Assembly: GCF_905220995.1 (NCBI RefSeq)
Contig: NZ_CAJNBJ010000001.1
Span: 434,001 to 498,000, forward strand
Origin: Nitrospira defluvii
Lineage (GTDB): Bacteria > Nitrospirota > Nitrospiria > Nitrospirales > Nitrospiraceae
Direction of reading: 5' to 3'
DNA: 64,000 nt
Under the pieces are notes generated by a model. That model worked only from the letters and a program-made list of their open reading frames with translations. It was not told where the DNA came from and searched no databases. This document shows, in pieces, positions 42,478-52,928 of this stretch; position 1 is the stretch's first letter, and the number at the start of each line of letters is the position of its first letter. The translations under genes were made by a program, and so were the position numbers.

Positions 42478-43428
42478 ATGCGTCGACTCATCCACCTTAT
42501 AACGGCACTGGGGTTCGCGCTGGCCCTCAGCACCCTCTGGCTCACCGCGAGCCTCGATTCGGCATGCGCTGAATCCAGCCGTATCGTGGTGTTGAGCGGG
42601 CAGGACCTCAAACCTTATCAGGACGTGCTCGCAGGACTTCAACAATCGCTGACCAAACAAGGGATCAATCTGCCGGTGGAAATCCGGACTGCCCAAAGCG
42701 CCCCTTCGATTGCCGGGGTGCTGGAGGACATCAAGAAAAACGGCGCCCGGTTGGTGGTGACGCTAGGCAGTGCCGCCACACAAGCCGCCGTGCGCGACGT
42801 GGGGCAGGTGCCCATCATCGCGACCATGATTGTCACGGCCGATGACATTAACGCTGCCTCCAACGCCACAGCTGTCTTGCTCGACTTTCCCCTGGATCTC
42901 CAAATGCAGTGGCTCCACCGTATCGTCCCCGCCGCCAATACCGTCGGCGTGCTCTTTAACCCCAAGGAAAACCAGACCAAGGTGAGCCATGCTCTGCGCA
43001 TCGCTAAAGAAAATGGCCTCAGCCTTGTGACTCAAGCGGTAGACACACCTCGAGCTCTTCCCGATGCGTTGGAAAACCTCTCACGCCATGTCGATGCGCT
43101 CTGGGGCATCTCGGATTCGGTCGTGATGACTCCTCAAACTGCCGAACCGATTCTGCTGAGTACGCTTCGTAACAAGATTCCGCTGGCGGGGTTGTCCGCG
43201 TCGTGGGTCAAGGCAGGCGCATTGTACGCATTAGATCGGGACTACCTCGACATCGGAAGCCAATGCGGAGAGATTGCCGGGAAAATTCTCGGGGGGATCA
43301 GTGCCTCGTCCCTTGCGCCGACATTCCCGCGCAAAGTGACCTACTCGGTGAATCTGAAAACAGCCGGTGCCATGAACCTGGAATTGCCCCAGGATGTCGT
43401 ACGCGGCGCCACGCATATTTTCCAATAA
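42478..43428 (+). CDS. Periplasmic ABC-type substrate-binding-like protein (COG2984 type)
   Basis: Exported protein of 316 residues with a signal peptide ending at SACAES. It resembles the PF04392 ABC substrate-binding family: [33 protein letters not shown] near residue 100, [15 protein letters not shown] near 160 and [18 protein letters not shown] near 240. No ABC permease or ATPase is nearby. It sits between the TonB receptor and the transmembrane kinase (17 bp to the next gene), so it may hand a bound compound to the kinase rather than to a transporter. This is an inference from operon structure. Confidence 0.87.
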   Translation: MRRLIHLITALGFALALSTLWLTASLDSACAESSRIVVLSGQDLKPYQDVLAGLQQSLTKQGINLPVEIRTAQSAPSIAGVLEDIKKNGARLVVTLGSAATQAAVRDVGQVPIIATMIVTADDINAASNATAVLLDFPLDLQMQWLHRIVPAANTVGVLFNPKENQTKVSHALRIAKENGLSLVTQAVDTPRALPDALENLSRHVDALWGISDSVVMTPQTAEPILLSTLRNKIPLAGLSASWVKAGALYALDRDYLDIGSQCGEIAGKILGGISASSLAPTFPRKVTYSVNLKTAGAMNLELPQDVVRGATHIFQ

Positions 43429-43445
43429 CTGCGGCGAGGATGACG

Positions 43446-46349
43446 ATGATGAAGAAAGGAATCGGACTACGAGATAAGCTGAATTTCCTGAGCATTGGGC
43501 TCGTCGTCCTCACGGCAATCGGCATCGCGGCATTTGTCGTGCATCGGGAAATCACCACTCGCTACCAGGATCTGGTGAACACCGGTCTCACCACCGCCGC
43601 CATGGTCGCGCAGAACAGCGAATACGCCGTGTATACGGAAAACCAGGATGCCGTGCGGCGTGTGGTCGGCGGACTTCATGCCTTGCCGGACATCGCGTAT
43701 GCCGCCGTGCTCGGCAAAGACCGGCAGCCGCTCCTGGAAGAGACCTGGGACGCCAAGATCGCCATCCCGACGACGCCGAGAACTCGCGTGCCCGCTGCGG
43801 GAGAGGTCCTGTTCGAGGAGATGGCGATGCAGCCAGGGCATCCGGCCTACATCGATATCCTGGTTCCCGTCGTGAGTCGGCCGGCGGCGGCCGCCGATCC
43901 GCTCTTTCTCGAGTCCAATGCGGCGTCGGCTCCGAGCGCAGTCATCGGCTACATTCAGCTGGGCCTCAGTCAGGAGCGGTTGCGAAAGAACCTTCAGGAA
44001 TTTGTGCTCATCACGGGACTCGTCATCGGAGTCGTGTTATTGGTCGGACTCTCCATGTCGTTGATTCTGACCAGAAGCATCACTCGTCCCATCCTGGCAT
44101 TAGTGGAGGCGGCCGGACACATCGCTGAAGGACGGCTCGATGTGGATGTTGCCACAGGCACACATGATGAGGTGGACCGGCTGGCCGACGCGTTCAATCG
44201 AATGACCAGCCGGTTACGGATCTCACAGAGTCAGGTGCAGGAATACCAACAGAGCTTGGAAGACAAAGTGGCTCAGCGAACGAAGCAATTGGAACTCGCA
44301 TCGCAAGAGGCCCAACGACTCGCGGAACAAGCCCAGGCGGCCAGCCGGGCCAAATCACAGTTTTTAGCGAACATGAGTCATGAGATCCGGACGCCGATGA
44401 ACGGCGTCCTTGGCATGACCGAGCTCTTGCTGTCGACCACCCTCGACAACCGTCAGCGCCATCTGACCAAAACCATTCAGCAATCAGGCGAAGCGCTTCT
44501 GGCGATCATCAACGACATCCTGGACTTCTCCAAAATCGAAGCGGGCAAACTCCAGCTGGAACAATTGGATTTCAATGTGCAGGAGACCGTGGAAGACGCC
44601 GTCGAGCTTTTTGCTGGCCCCGCCCAGCGGAAGCAGATCGAACTGACCTGCCAGCTGCTCGGCCCCTTCACGCACGCCCTTCGTGGTGATCCCATTCGCC
44701 TGCGGCAGGCCTTACTGAATCTCATCAGTAACGCCTTGAAGTTCACGGCGAAAGGGGAGATCAACGTCCGCGTCTATGCGGTCACCGAGACGAACACGAC
44801 CGTTACCCTTCGATTCGAGGTGAAGGATACCGGCGTTGGTATTCCGGCTGAGGCTCATCAGCGCATTTTCGAAGCCTTTTCCCAAGCCGACGGCACGACC
44901 ACCAGACGCTTCGGTGGCACGGGACTCGGCCTCACGATCGTTAAAGAGCTCGTGGCGCTCATGCAAGGGCAGATCGGCGTGGAGAGCCAAACGGGACAAG
45001 GTTCCATTTTCTGGTTTACGGCAGTCTTCGAGCGGCAACCGGCAGCGGCTCCCGGGCAGCAACAGGCGCCCGAACAAGCCTTACTCATGAAGCGAATCCT
45101 GGTCGTTGACGATACGCCCGCTAATCGCGAAATCTTGCATGAACATCTCCGCACTTGGGGTGCGCTTCCAACCTTGGCCGCTTCGGCACAAGAGGCATTG
45201 GTACTGCTCGGAACCGGCTCCGGCTCGACCCAGCCGTTCGACCTGGCCATTCTGGATTTGCATATGCCGGAGATGGACGGGCTGGAGTTGGCTAAAGCGA
45301 TTCGCACTGATCCGCGCCTCGCCGGCTTGCCGCTCTTGATGCTGACATCGGTGGGATACGACGCCAAGACTCCCGGCACGCCTGACCTGGATGCTTGGGT
45401 GACCAAGCCCATTCGGAACACCTTGCTTCGCCAAGCCCTTCTCGGCCTGCTTCACACCAGGCATCGTGCGCCCGTTCACACGCCTGCTCCGCTTCCCTCC
45501 GCGTCCGGCCCGATCCCGTTTCAGGCCGCCCGCCTCCTCCTGGTCGAAGACACACCCGTCAACCGGGAGGTTGCACTCGGCATGCTGGACATGCTCGGGC
45601 ACGTCGCTCAAGCCGTGGACAATGGACGTCTCGCTGTCGAGGCGGTCGCGCGAGAACGGTTCGATCTCGTGCTCATGGATTGTCAGATGCCGGAGATGGA
45701 TGGCTTTACCGCCACGGCCACGATCCGACAACAGGAACGGGACGCAGCGGACCACCGCCACGTGCCCATCATTGCCCTCACCGCCAATGCGATGGAAGGC
45801 GATCGCGCGCGGTGTCTGGCTGCCGGTATGGATGATTATCTGGCGAAACCCTTCACGATGGCACAGCTGAGCGAGATGTTGACGCGATGGCTACGCGCAC
45901 AGACACCCGCTGAACCCAGGGAGCCAGCCTCGTTCCAATCGGCCGGCTCGGACGACGCACCGCCTGACCAACCCCCGCCTCCCGCCCCTGCCGAGATTGA
46001 CAAGACGGCCTGGGACTCGATCCTTGCGCTTCAACGGCCGGGACGTCCCGATATTTTGGCAAAAGTTCTGACGGCCTATCTGAACGATTCGCGCACACTG
46101 GTCGAGGAGATTCGCACTGCCGTTCAGACCCAAGACGCGGTGGCCCTTGCCAAGGCGGCGCATCGGTTAAAGTCCAGCAGTGCGCAACTCGGCGCCTTGG
46201 CCACGGCCGCCCATTGCAAAGAATTGGAACACCTGGGACGCCTCGCGCGCCTCGACGGGACTCCCGGCCTGCTGGCCCAGCTGACCGACGCCCACCAGGC
46301 CGTCTGCGCCGCGATGACCAGCGAGCTCTTGCAACGCACAGCCGCCTGA
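43446..46349 (+). CDS. Transmembrane hybrid sensor histidine kinase (periplasmic sensor-HAMP-HisKA-HATPase-REC-REC-HPt)
   Basis: Inner-membrane phosphorelay kinase of 967 residues. A first helix (about 12-32) and a second (about 190-212) flank a periplasmic sensor resembling CHASE8 ([31 protein letters not shown]). Then come HAMP (about 213-265), a short coiled coil, HisKA with His312 in [16 protein letters not shown], HATPase, two receivers (Asp604 in [11 protein letters not shown]; Asp745 in [11 protein letters not shown]) and HPt with His906 in [12 protein letters not shown]. Three near-adjacent ATG codons are possible starts; the middle one has GAGG six bases upstream. It is the third gene of the receptor-binding protein-kinase operon. 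It shares most of its C-terminal two-thirds with the kinase at 37244-40210. Confidence 0.9.
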   Translation: MMKKGIGLRDKLNFLSIGLVVLTAIGIAAFVVHREITTRYQDLVNTGLTTAAMVAQNSEYAVYTENQDAVRRVVGGLHALPDIAYAAVLGKDRQPLLEETWDAKIAIPTTPRTRVPAAGEVLFEEMAMQPGHPAYIDILVPVVSRPAAAADPLFLESNAASAPSAVIGYIQLGLSQERLRKNLQEFVLITGLVIGVVLLVGLSMSLILTRSITRPILALVEAAGHIAEGRLDVDVATGTHDEVDRLADAFNRMTSRLRISQSQVQEYQQSLEDKVAQRTKQLELASQEAQRLAEQAQAASRAKSQFLANMSHEIRTPMNGVLGMTELLLSTTLDNRQRHLTKTIQQSGEALLAIINDILDFSKIEAGKLQLEQLDFNVQETVEDAVELFAGPAQRKQIELTCQLLGPFTHALRGDPIRLRQALLNLISNALKFTAKGEINVRVYAVTETNTTVTLRFEVKDTGVGIPAEAHQRIFEAFSQADGTTTRRFGGTGLGLTIVKELVALMQGQIGVESQTGQGSIFWFTAVFERQPAAAPGQQQAPEQALLMKRILVVDDTPANREILHEHLRTWGALPTLAASAQEALVLLGTGSGSTQPFDLAILDLHMPEMDGLELAKAIRTDPRLAGLPLLMLTSVGYDAKTPGTPDLDAWVTKPIRNTLLRQALLGLLHTRHRAPVHTPAPLPSASGPIPFQAARLLLVEDTPVNREVALGMLDMLGHVAQAVDNGRLAVEAVARERFDLVLMDCQMPEMDGFTATATIRQQERDAADHRHVPIIALTANAMEGDRARCLAAGMDDYLAKPFTMAQLSEMLTRWLRAQTPAEPREPASFQSAGSDDAPPDQPPPPAPAEIDKTAWDSILALQRPGRPDILAKVLTAYLNDSRTLVEEIRTAVQTQDAVALAKAAHRLKSSSAQLGALATAAHCKELEHLGRLARLDGTPGLLAQLTDAHQAVCAAMTSELLQRTAA

Positions 46350-46413
46350 TTCGTCACTCACATCCCTTCGTGACTTGCGAACCACGCCGGTCCGCGCTAG
46401 TCTGAGCCCACCC

Positions 46414-47232
46414 ATGGCTACCTATGCAATCGGCGACCTTCAAGGCTGCTTCAACTCCCTTACACGACTCACGAAGACGATTCAGTTCGACCCGAAGCAT
46501 GACCGGCTGTGGTTTGTCGGCGATCTCGTCAACCGGGGACCCGACTCTCTCAAGGTTCTGCGCTACATTCGTGCTCTCGGCCCCGCGGCCATCACGGTTC
46601 TTGGCAATCACGACCTCTTCCTGCTCGCGGTTGCCGCCGGGCTGACGCCTCCTCGACCCAGTGACACCCTCACCCCAATTCTCGAGGCGCCGGACTGCCG
46701 CGATTTGACGCAGTGGTTACGCCAGCAACCGCTGCTGTATCGAGAAGGCGACTTCCTGTTGGTCCATGCGGGACTGCTGCCTGCCTGGACTGTCGAACAG
46801 GCAGAGGAATTGGCCGACGAGGCGCATACCGCGATACGAGGAGACCAATTTGTGACGACCTTGCGCGCGCTCCATCCAAGCGGCTCGTTGCAATGGCGCC
46901 CTGATCTTAGGGGCCCGGTTCGGGCAGCGACCATCATCAAAGTGCTGACCCGACTGAGAGCCTGTTCACGAGAAGGGAATATGGAATCGTCCTTCTCGGG
47001 ACCACCCGATGAGACCCCGGATGGGTTTCAACCCTGGTTCGATGTGCCCGGCCGGCGTAGTGCGGCGACGACCATCGTCTTCGGACACTGGGCCGCCATG
47101 GGCTTAAGGCTTACGCCGAACATGTTGGCATTGGATAGCGGCTGCGTGTACGGGAGACAGCTCACGGCGGTGCGTCTGGATGATGGGAAAGTTTTTCAGG
47201 TGGGCTGCGAGGAGACTCGTGGCCGAAAGTGA
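46414..47232 (+). CDS. apaH: Symmetrical bis(5'-nucleosyl)-tetraphosphatase
   Basis: Metallophosphoesterase (272 residues) hydrolysing Ap4A to two ADP. The metal-binding motifs of the calcineurin-like fold are clear: YAIGDLQGCFNSL at residues 4-16, FVGDLVNRGPDSL near 35, VLGNHDLFLL near 63, LLVHAGLLPAW near 115 and IVFGHWAAMGL near 222. The upstream in-frame ATG was rejected because the product begins one residue before the first strand. Its end overlaps the next gene by 14 bp. Confidence 0.95.
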   Translation: MATYAIGDLQGCFNSLTRLTKTIQFDPKHDRLWFVGDLVNRGPDSLKVLRYIRALGPAAITVLGNHDLFLLAVAAGLTPPRPSDTLTPILEAPDCRDLTQWLRQQPLLYREGDFLLVHAGLLPAWTVEQAEELADEAHTAIRGDQFVTTLRALHPSGSLQWRPDLRGPVRAATIIKVLTRLRACSREGNMESSFSGPPDETPDGFQPWFDVPGRRSAATTIVFGHWAAMGLRLTPNMLALDSGCVYGRQLTAVRLDDGKVFQVGCEETRGRK

Positions 47233-47752
47233 CCAGTCGGCTATGGCCGAGCGGCCTCGGTATACCGACCGACCCTTTCCAGCCTACCGATTCCTTCCTG
47301 GCCGAACGCCACATCCTCGGCGCCATCCGCAAGGCCATTCATTCGAACTGTCCGAACCTCAGCCCCGCCCGTTTGACCCGCATCAATGGATGACGTCCGA
47401 GGACTATCTCTACGGCATCGATCTCTATAACTGGACCTATTGGTGGGAATCGCACGAGATTTTTGAAGCGTTCTGGCATGCGTACGGACGCAGCACACAG
47501 GCCGGCAATTTCTTTCAGGCGCTCATTCAATGCGCCGCCGCGAACCTCAAACGTGAACTGGGTCACGAGCAGGCGACGCAAAATCTCGTTTCACGGGTGC
47601 TCGCTCGCCTGAGGGATTGCCCCGTCCAATATATGGGCCTGGATACAGAGAGTCTCGCTGAACAATTCGTGCACTGGCTCAACAAGAGCGAGCCAAACGT
47701 GCACATCCTGTTCACGTTGTCGAAAGAGGGCGGAAAAACAGGGAGTCGCTGA
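47219..47752 (+). CDS. DUF309 domain protein
   Basis: 177-residue cytosolic protein with the DUF309 helical signature WWESHEIFEAFWHAYG and FFQALIQCAAANLKRELG. The N-terminal ~55 residues are Pro/Arg/His-rich. The GTG at 47219 inside the end of apaH follows GAGGAG by five bases, so the two genes are translationally coupled. Function of DUF309 is not established. Confidence 0.85.
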   Translation: MAESDQSAMAERPRYTDRPFPAYRFLPGRTPHPRRHPQGHSFELSEPQPRPFDPHQWMTSEDYLYGIDLYNWTYWWESHEIFEAFWHAYGRSTQAGNFFQALIQCAAANLKRELGHEQATQNLVSRVLARLRDCPVQYMGLDTESLAEQFVHWLNKSEPNVHILFTLSKEGGKTGSR

Positions 47753-47775
47753 AAGCAAAGAGCGAAGCCGGCTGA

Positions 47776-48564
47776 TCAGTGGTAACTTTCGGAATCGGAG
47801 GGGAATACCCCCTTCTCCACGTCTTCCTTGTACCGACGAAGAGCCTGGAGCGCCTCGGCCTTGAGGTTGCCGTAGGGCTTCACAAACTTCGGCACGAACT
47901 CGTCAAACAATCCCAGCAAATCATAGAGCACCAGCACTTGCCCGTCGCAGTGGGGCCCTGCTCCAATGCCGATGGTGGGTATCGTGAGCGCCTCACTCAC
48001 CGTCTTCGCCAGTCCCGCGGGAATGGCCTCCAGGACGATGGCCGAAGCACCTGCCCCTTCCAGCGCGCGCGCATCCTCTAACAGCTGTAGCGCACGGTCT
48101 TTGCCCTTTCCCTGCACCCTGTAGCCGCCATACTGCTGGACTGACTGAGGCGTCATTCCGAGATGCCCGATCACCGGAATGCCGACGTTCGTCATCGCCG
48201 TCACACGATCCGTTACCGCCGCACCACCCTCCAATTTCACCGCATGAGCTCCAACTTGAAGGAGTCGCCCCGCATTTCGCACCGCTTCTTCCTGGCTCAC
48301 CTGGTACGAAAGAAACGGCATGTCGCCGATGACCAGTGCGCGCTGGACAGCCCCTGCCACCAGCTTGGTGTGGTACAGCATCTCGTCCATGGTCACGGAG
48401 AGCGTGTTTACCTTGCCTTGCACGACCACGCCCAGCGAGTCGCCCACGAGAATGACGTCGATCCCTGCTTGTTCGACGATACGGGCGAAAAGGGCATCAT
48501 AGGCCGTCACCACCGTAATCTTGCGTCCATCGCGCTTGCACTTCAGCAAGTCCGGGACCGTCAT
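47776..48564 (-). CDS. panB: 3-methyl-2-oxobutanoate hydroxymethyltransferase
   Basis: First committed step of pantothenate synthesis: transfers a hydroxymethyl group from 5,10-methylene-THF to 2-oxoisovalerate to give ketopantoate. 262 residues with VVTAYDALFARIVEQAGIDVILVGDSLG near the start, metal ligands in GDSLG and the conserved VKLEGG near 112, PVIGHLGMTPQS near 135, and IGIGAGPHCDGQVLV. The ATG used overlaps the metF stop by one base (TGATG); a GTG one codon upstream is also in frame. Coupling to metF fits its need for methylene-THF. Confidence 0.95.
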   Translation of the reverse strand: MTVPDLLKCKRDGRKITVVTAYDALFARIVEQAGIDVILVGDSLGVVVQGKVNTLSVTMDEMLYHTKLVAGAVQRALVIGDMPFLSYQVSQEEAVRNAGRLLQVGAHAVKLEGGAAVTDRVTAMTNVGIPVIGHLGMTPQSVQQYGGYRVQGKGKDRALQLLEDARALEGAGASAIVLEAIPAGLAKTVSEALTIPTIGIGAGPHCDGQVLVLYDLLGLFDEFVPKFVKPYGNLKAEALQALRRYKEDVEKGVFPSDSESYH

Positions 48565-49454
48565 CACCCGAGCTCGGCTTTCGTCAGAATTTCCGGCAAT
48601 CGTTCGGTGGATTTGATGGCCATAATGTGGACGCCATCGCAGTAGGGACGGACGGCCTTGATCGTTCGCACGGCAATCTCCACGCCGGCATCGAGCGCCC
48701 GCTTATCGCCTGCGGCGCGCATTTCGTCGATCATCTCCTGCGGGACACAGACGCCGGGGATATTGGCGTTCATGAATTCCGCCATCTTGGCATTCCGCAA
48801 CAACAGAATCCCCGCGAGCACCTTCACCTTGAACGGACGCACCGCGTCCATGAACTTCTTGAATTGTTCCGGCTGATAAATCGCCTGGGTCTGGAAAAAC
48901 TGCGCGCCGGCGCGCACCTTGACCTCGAATTTGACCAGCATCGGTCCCAGCGGATCTGCTTCCGGCGTGACCGCCCCGCCGATCGTAAAGTCGGTAGAAC
49001 CATCGAGCTTGTTGCCCGCATAATCCTTGCCGTTGTTCAGTCCCGTCACCAGTTGCATGACCTGGACTGAGTCGAGGTCGTAGACCGGTTTCGCATCCTT
49101 GTGATCACCGACCGTCGGGTAGTCTCCGGTCAGACAGAGGATGTTCCGGATGCCCAGCATATGCGCGCCCATGAGATCGGACTGCATCGCTATGCGATTG
49201 CGGTCCCGGCAGGTCAACTGCATCACCGGATCATGGCCCAGCTCATACAAGATCCGGCACACCGGTAAGGATCCTGCCCGCACGATCGCGGCGGTATTGT
49301 CGGTGACGTTGACCCCGTGCACGCGGCCAACCAGTGACTTTGCGCTTTCGACCACGTGGGTGAGGTTGGTACCCTTCGGCGGGTTATATTCCACCGTGAC
49401 GGCAAACTCCCCCTGCGCCAGCACATCCTTGAGTCGCCGCGGCTCCCGGCTCAT
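48564..49454 (-). CDS. metF: 5,10-methylenetetrahydrofolate reductase
   Basis: FAD-dependent TIM-barrel enzyme (296 residues) reducing methylene-THF to methyl-THF for methionine synthesis. Seen: FAVTVEYNPPKGTNLTH at the start with the conserved catalytic glutamate, HGVNVTDNTA, LGIRNILCLTGDYP near residue 104, GGAVTPEADP near 160 and the TQAIY substrate region near 190. It lacks its own C-terminal MetV-like domain; a stand-alone copy of such a domain is at 36132-36380. It is the first gene of a pair with panB. Confidence 0.94.
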   Translation of the reverse strand: MSREPRRLKDVLAQGEFAVTVEYNPPKGTNLTHVVESAKSLVGRVHGVNVTDNTAAIVRAGSLPVCRILYELGHDPVMQLTCRDRNRIAMQSDLMGAHMLGIRNILCLTGDYPTVGDHKDAKPVYDLDSVQVMQLVTGLNNGKDYAGNKLDGSTDFTIGGAVTPEADPLGPMLVKFEVKVRAGAQFFQTQAIYQPEQFKKFMDAVRPFKVKVLAGILLLRNAKMAEFMNANIPGVCVPQEMIDEMRAAGDKRALDAGVEIAVRTIKAVRPYCDGVHIMAIKSTERLPEILTKAELG

Positions 49455-49609
49455 CGAGATTTCCCCTGCATGGTTTGTGGTCTCCCTATCCTCCAGCCCA
49501 TCCCTACCCCATTTGAAAAAGGGCGGATTGGGACGTCCCGAGTGCGCGCATCGACCGAGCGCATTCTGATCGTGCGCGGTCTGCGAGCAACGGGCGCGTC
49601 CCGATCGAC

Positions 49610-50470
49610 CTATTTCATCCCTGCCATTCTCTTAGCAGATTCAACGGTATTGTCGAGCAACATCGCAATCGTCATCGGCCCGACGCCACCCGGCACCGGG
49701 CTGATCCACCCCGCTTTTTGGCTGACCGGCTCGAAATCCACGTCGCCGCAGAGCTTCCCGTCCGGCCCCTTGTTGGTCCCCACATCAATGACCACCGCCC
49801 CCTCTCGAACCATATCCGCCGTCACGAACTTCGCCTTCCCGATCGCGACCAACAGGAGATCGGCCTCGCGGCAAACCGCCGCAAGATCTTTGGTTTTCGA
49901 ATGACAGATCGTGACCGTGGCATTCCGCTGGAGCAACATCAACGCCAGCGGTTTGCCCACGATATTGCTCCGCCCGACGACGACCGCCCGCTTGCCCTCA
50001 ATCGCAACTCCGGCCGACTCGATCATCTTGATGACACCCTTCGGGGTACAAGCTTCAAACACCGGATTGCCTTCGACTAACCGACCGAAGTTGTACGGAT
50101 GGAACCCATCGGCATCCTTGTTCGGCGACACCGCCTCCAGCACAACGCGACTCTCGATATGCTTGGGCAGCGGCAGCTGAACTAAGATGCCATGAATCTT
50201 CGGGTCCGCATTTTTCTTTTCGATCAACGCCAGCAACTCGGCCTGCGATGTGCTGGCCGGCAGTTTGTGATCGTCGACATAAATCCCCGCTAATTCGCAG
50301 GCCTTTTGTTTATTTTTGACGTAGACGTGCGATGCAGGATCGTCCCCCACCAGAATGGTCGCCAGCCCGGGCTTGACTCCTGTTTTGGCCAGCACCGCGG
50401 CCGACTCCACGGCCAGTCGTTCCCGGACCTGCTGCGCCAACGCTTTCCCATCAATAATCCGTGCAGCCAC
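49610..50470 (-). CDS. folD: Methylenetetrahydrofolate dehydrogenase / cyclohydrolase
   Basis: Bifunctional enzyme (286 residues) interconverting methylene-, methenyl- and formyl-THF. The conserved [13 protein letters not shown] with catalytic lysine is near residue 48, [12 protein letters not shown] near 93, [10 protein letters not shown] near 118, [16 protein letters not shown] near 160 and the NADP region ending [15 protein letters not shown] near 262. The GTG at 50468-50470 has GGGAGGAT just upstream and gives the usual length; longer frames exist but lack a ribosome site. Same strand as metF, 155 bp from it. Confidence 0.95.
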   Translation of the reverse strand: MAARIIDGKALAQQVRERLAVESAAVLAKTGVKPGLATILVGDDPASHVYVKNKQKACELAGIYVDDHKLPASTSQAELLALIEKKNADPKIHGILVQLPLPKHIESRVVLEAVSPNKDADGFHPYNFGRLVEGNPVFEACTPKGVIKMIESAGVAIEGKRAVVVGRSNIVGKPLALMLLQRNATVTICHSKTKDLAAVCREADLLLVAIGKAKFVTADMVREGAVVIDVGTNKGPDGKLCGDVDFEPVSQKAGWISPVPGGVGPMTIAMLLDNTVESAKRMAGMK

Positions 50471-50741
50471 AATATCCTCCCTGGCCTGAATGACAGCAAA
50501 AAGTGTGGGCACCATAGCAGGCAATTTTTCATCAAGTCAACGCTGGCAGGGACCCGACAGCCACACCCCGCCATCATGGCGAATCAGTACCGACGAACGC
50601 GACGTCGTCACACATGTCGGCCAGACCGTCCACCCTTCGCCACCGCCTTTGCATCGCTTCCTTGACAGTCTTCCAGACCCTTGGCTACGATGCAGCAACA
50701 GCATCGTCTGTCCGACACCTTCGCTGATGAGATCCACCACC

Positions 50742-51755
50742 ATGCGTCACCGTGTCTCGTCCCGGCCATTCCGCCGCCGTCTCGGGCTTGCTCTCGCTTG
50801 GGCAGCAGGTGTGCTCCTGACCGGTTCAGGGGCCTGGGCCCTGCAAGTGAGCGGATTGGAATCGCCGCACAGCTTCTTGGCCGATCCCGCGTCACGGTCG
50901 TATTTTATTTCAAATATCAACGGTGAGCCGGACGCCCGCGACAACAACGGCTTCATCACCAAACTGAGCGACGATGGGCGCATCACCGCCTTCAAATTCA
51001 TCGAGGGTGGCCAGGGAGACGTGACCCTCCATGCCCCGAAAGGCATGGCCGTTGTGGATCAGGTCCTGTACGTCACGGACTTGGATTCCCTGCGGGCCTT
51101 CGACAAGACGAGCGGCAAACCGCTCGCAACCTTGGTGCTTCCCCGCCCGACCGATGGGAAGGTCGCCCAGTCGCTCGTCGGCATCGCCCCCGACGGCCAC
51201 GGCCATCTCTACCTGGCCGACCAGGGTGGCAATGCGATTTACCGGGTTGATCTCACGCCGACGCCGACCCTCACGCTGTACCTGTCAGGGGCTCACTTGG
51301 CGGGGCCCTCGGGAGTCGCCGTGAATCCCAAAACCGGCCATCTGGCCGTGGTCAGTTATGACTCCGGCAAAATCTTCGACATCACGCCTGAAGGCACCCT
51401 CAGCGAACTCGCCTCGAACGGATTTTTTACCGGGCGGTTCCAAAATTTGAGCGGCGTGGATTTCGACCGATGGGGTAGCATGTACGTCGCCGACGTCACG
51501 AAGGGAAAGATCTGGCGGATGCTGCCAAACAACAAGTTTCAAGTGATCGCGGAGTATCTCCCTGGCCCCTCGGATATCGGAATCGACCGCGTGAATCACT
51601 TGATTCTCGTGCCCTACCAGGACTCGAACGCGGCCGAGGTCAACGGCCTCGAATCTCCCACCGCGGCGACCGGCGACCGCGCCAAACGCACACTGGCAGA
51701 CTACGGGTTCGTCGAGCCGAAAAAGTCTGAAAAGGAAGGATCATCACGCAAATGA
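50742..51755 (+). CDS. Exported NHL/SMP-30-like beta-propeller protein
   Basis: 337-residue protein with a signal peptide (LALAWAAGVLLTGSGAWA, cleavage about residue 33) and a beta-propeller of NHL-like repeats: LHAPKGMAVVDQVLYVTDLD, IAPDGHGHLYLADQGGNAIYRVD, LAGPSGVAVNPKTGHL, LSGVDFDRWGSMYVADVTKGKIWRM, PSDIGIDRVNHLILVP. It is probably periplasmic and ligand- or protein-binding; hydrolase activity cannot be judged. Its stop overlaps the next gene's ATG by four bases. An ATG five codons upstream is an alternative start. Confidence 0.82.
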   Translation: MRHRVSSRPFRRRLGLALAWAAGVLLTGSGAWALQVSGLESPHSFLADPASRSYFISNINGEPDARDNNGFITKLSDDGRITAFKFIEGGQGDVTLHAPKGMAVVDQVLYVTDLDSLRAFDKTSGKPLATLVLPRPTDGKVAQSLVGIAPDGHGHLYLADQGGNAIYRVDLTPTPTLTLYLSGAHLAGPSGVAVNPKTGHLAVVSYDSGKIFDITPEGTLSELASNGFFTGRFQNLSGVDFDRWGSMYVADVTKGKIWRMLPNNKFQVIAEYLPGPSDIGIDRVNHLILVPYQDSNAAEVNGLESPTAATGDRAKRTLADYGFVEPKKSEKEGSSRK

Positions 51756-52447
51756 GCCGATGTGTGTATTGCAACCAGCGTAAGGGGAAACGCTCCTGCC
51801 CCGCCCTGACCGGTTTGATTTGCAGCCAATGTTGCGGGGAGCATCGGCTTACACGCATCACCTGCCCGCCCGACTGCGATTATCTCGATACCGGAAGCGA
51901 CTATCAGCAGAAACGTCTGGGCGAACAGTTCGCCCCGGTCCGACGTGAACTCTACCGCCAACTCAGCGTGGCGGGAGGCGAGAAGGCTGCGGCCCTGTTC
52001 AATTTGATCGAAGTCGTCACCTTCGGTTACTTCCACGACCGTCGTGACGGACAGGACGCTGAAGTCTTCGCCGCCATCCAGGCCCTGCGCCGCACCTTGA
52101 GCCCGCTCCATGTCCCATCCGCACCCATGCCGGTGTTTGCCGAGCGCCTCAAAAAGGAATACGACACCTTCGTGAAACAGCAACCGCAACAGATCACCGA
52201 CGCCGGCTCAGCCCCGGAGATTCTTGATCGCGCACTGGCTCTGCTGACCGAATTTTCCGGCCAGGACTTTCAGTCACGCCGGTTTCTGAATGGGATGATC
52301 GGCTACGTCAAAACTTTCCACCCCGAGATTGCCGAACATCTGACCAAACAACACGAAGCGGGCCGGATTGTGCTTCCCGGACAGTTGACCCCGCCGCCGG
52401 AGCCCCCCCACGTCCATGGCCCCGAGTGCCACCATCATCACCACTAG
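51752..52447 (+). CDS. Cysteine- and histidine-rich protein of unknown function
   Basis: 231-residue cytosolic protein. The N-terminus has a dense cysteine pattern suggesting zinc binding (CVYCNQRKGKRSCPAL, CSQCCGEHR, CPPDC within residues 4-42), followed by a helical middle region. It ends in a natural His-rich tail (HVHGPECHHHHH), typical of metal-storage or metal-delivery proteins. Start ATG overlaps the propeller gene, so they are coupled. I do not recognise a named family. Confidence 0.72.
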   Translation: MSRCVYCNQRKGKRSCPALTGLICSQCCGEHRLTRITCPPDCDYLDTGSDYQQKRLGEQFAPVRRELYRQLSVAGGEKAAALFNLIEVVTFGYFHDRRDGQDAEVFAAIQALRRTLSPLHVPSAPMPVFAERLKKEYDTFVKQQPQQITDAGSAPEILDRALALLTEFSGQDFQSRRFLNGMIGYVKTFHPEIAEHLTKQHEAGRIVLPGQLTPPPEPPHVHGPECHHHHH

Positions 52448-52928
52448 GGACGACCACCGCCCACCGGAATACAGCCGCAGCCCAGACCACCGACAGAGGA
52501 TCACTCACGCTCGCCCGTCGCATCCTCATTCTTCCCCTTTAGTCACCCGTCAGTTCTGCCGATACAGTTGAGCCACATTCTGCACCCGGGACAGGATGCA
52601 GGCGGGGTCCTACGTCATAACTTATTGAAACCTATGAGCACATTCCTCAACGGTCTGCCCTCACCTGCTCTGCACGGCGCACAACGCCGACAGAACGGTA
52701 GGAAAGAGCCCCTGAGCGACTTCAGGCGTGAACCCCATCGATTGGCACCGGCACGGATCTGCGTTGCTCGACGGCACGACTGCACGAAGAGGAAGGCGCC
52801 TCATCGGCAACAGACGTGAAGGGTGGGCCAGCCACAATGGGCCGTCTCAACGCATCCTCACACACCAATCACGCCCCCCTGGTGGGGAAGCATTGCTGGA
52901 CAGACATCATTAACGAGGAGAATCTCCC
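52448..52928. other. Intergenic region before the FIST operon
   Basis: 481 bp. Only short overlapping open frames without ribosome sites or domains. It presumably carries the promoter of the FIST-kinase operon, but I could not pick a convincing sigma-70 or sigma-54 site. Confidence 0.5.

Noticed and set aside
52412-52447. Vector-derived His-tag at the end of the Cys-rich gene
   Set aside because: The tail is preceded by other natural His/Cys residues (HVHGPEC), uses mixed CAC/CAT codons and runs into ordinary genomic sequence; it looks native.
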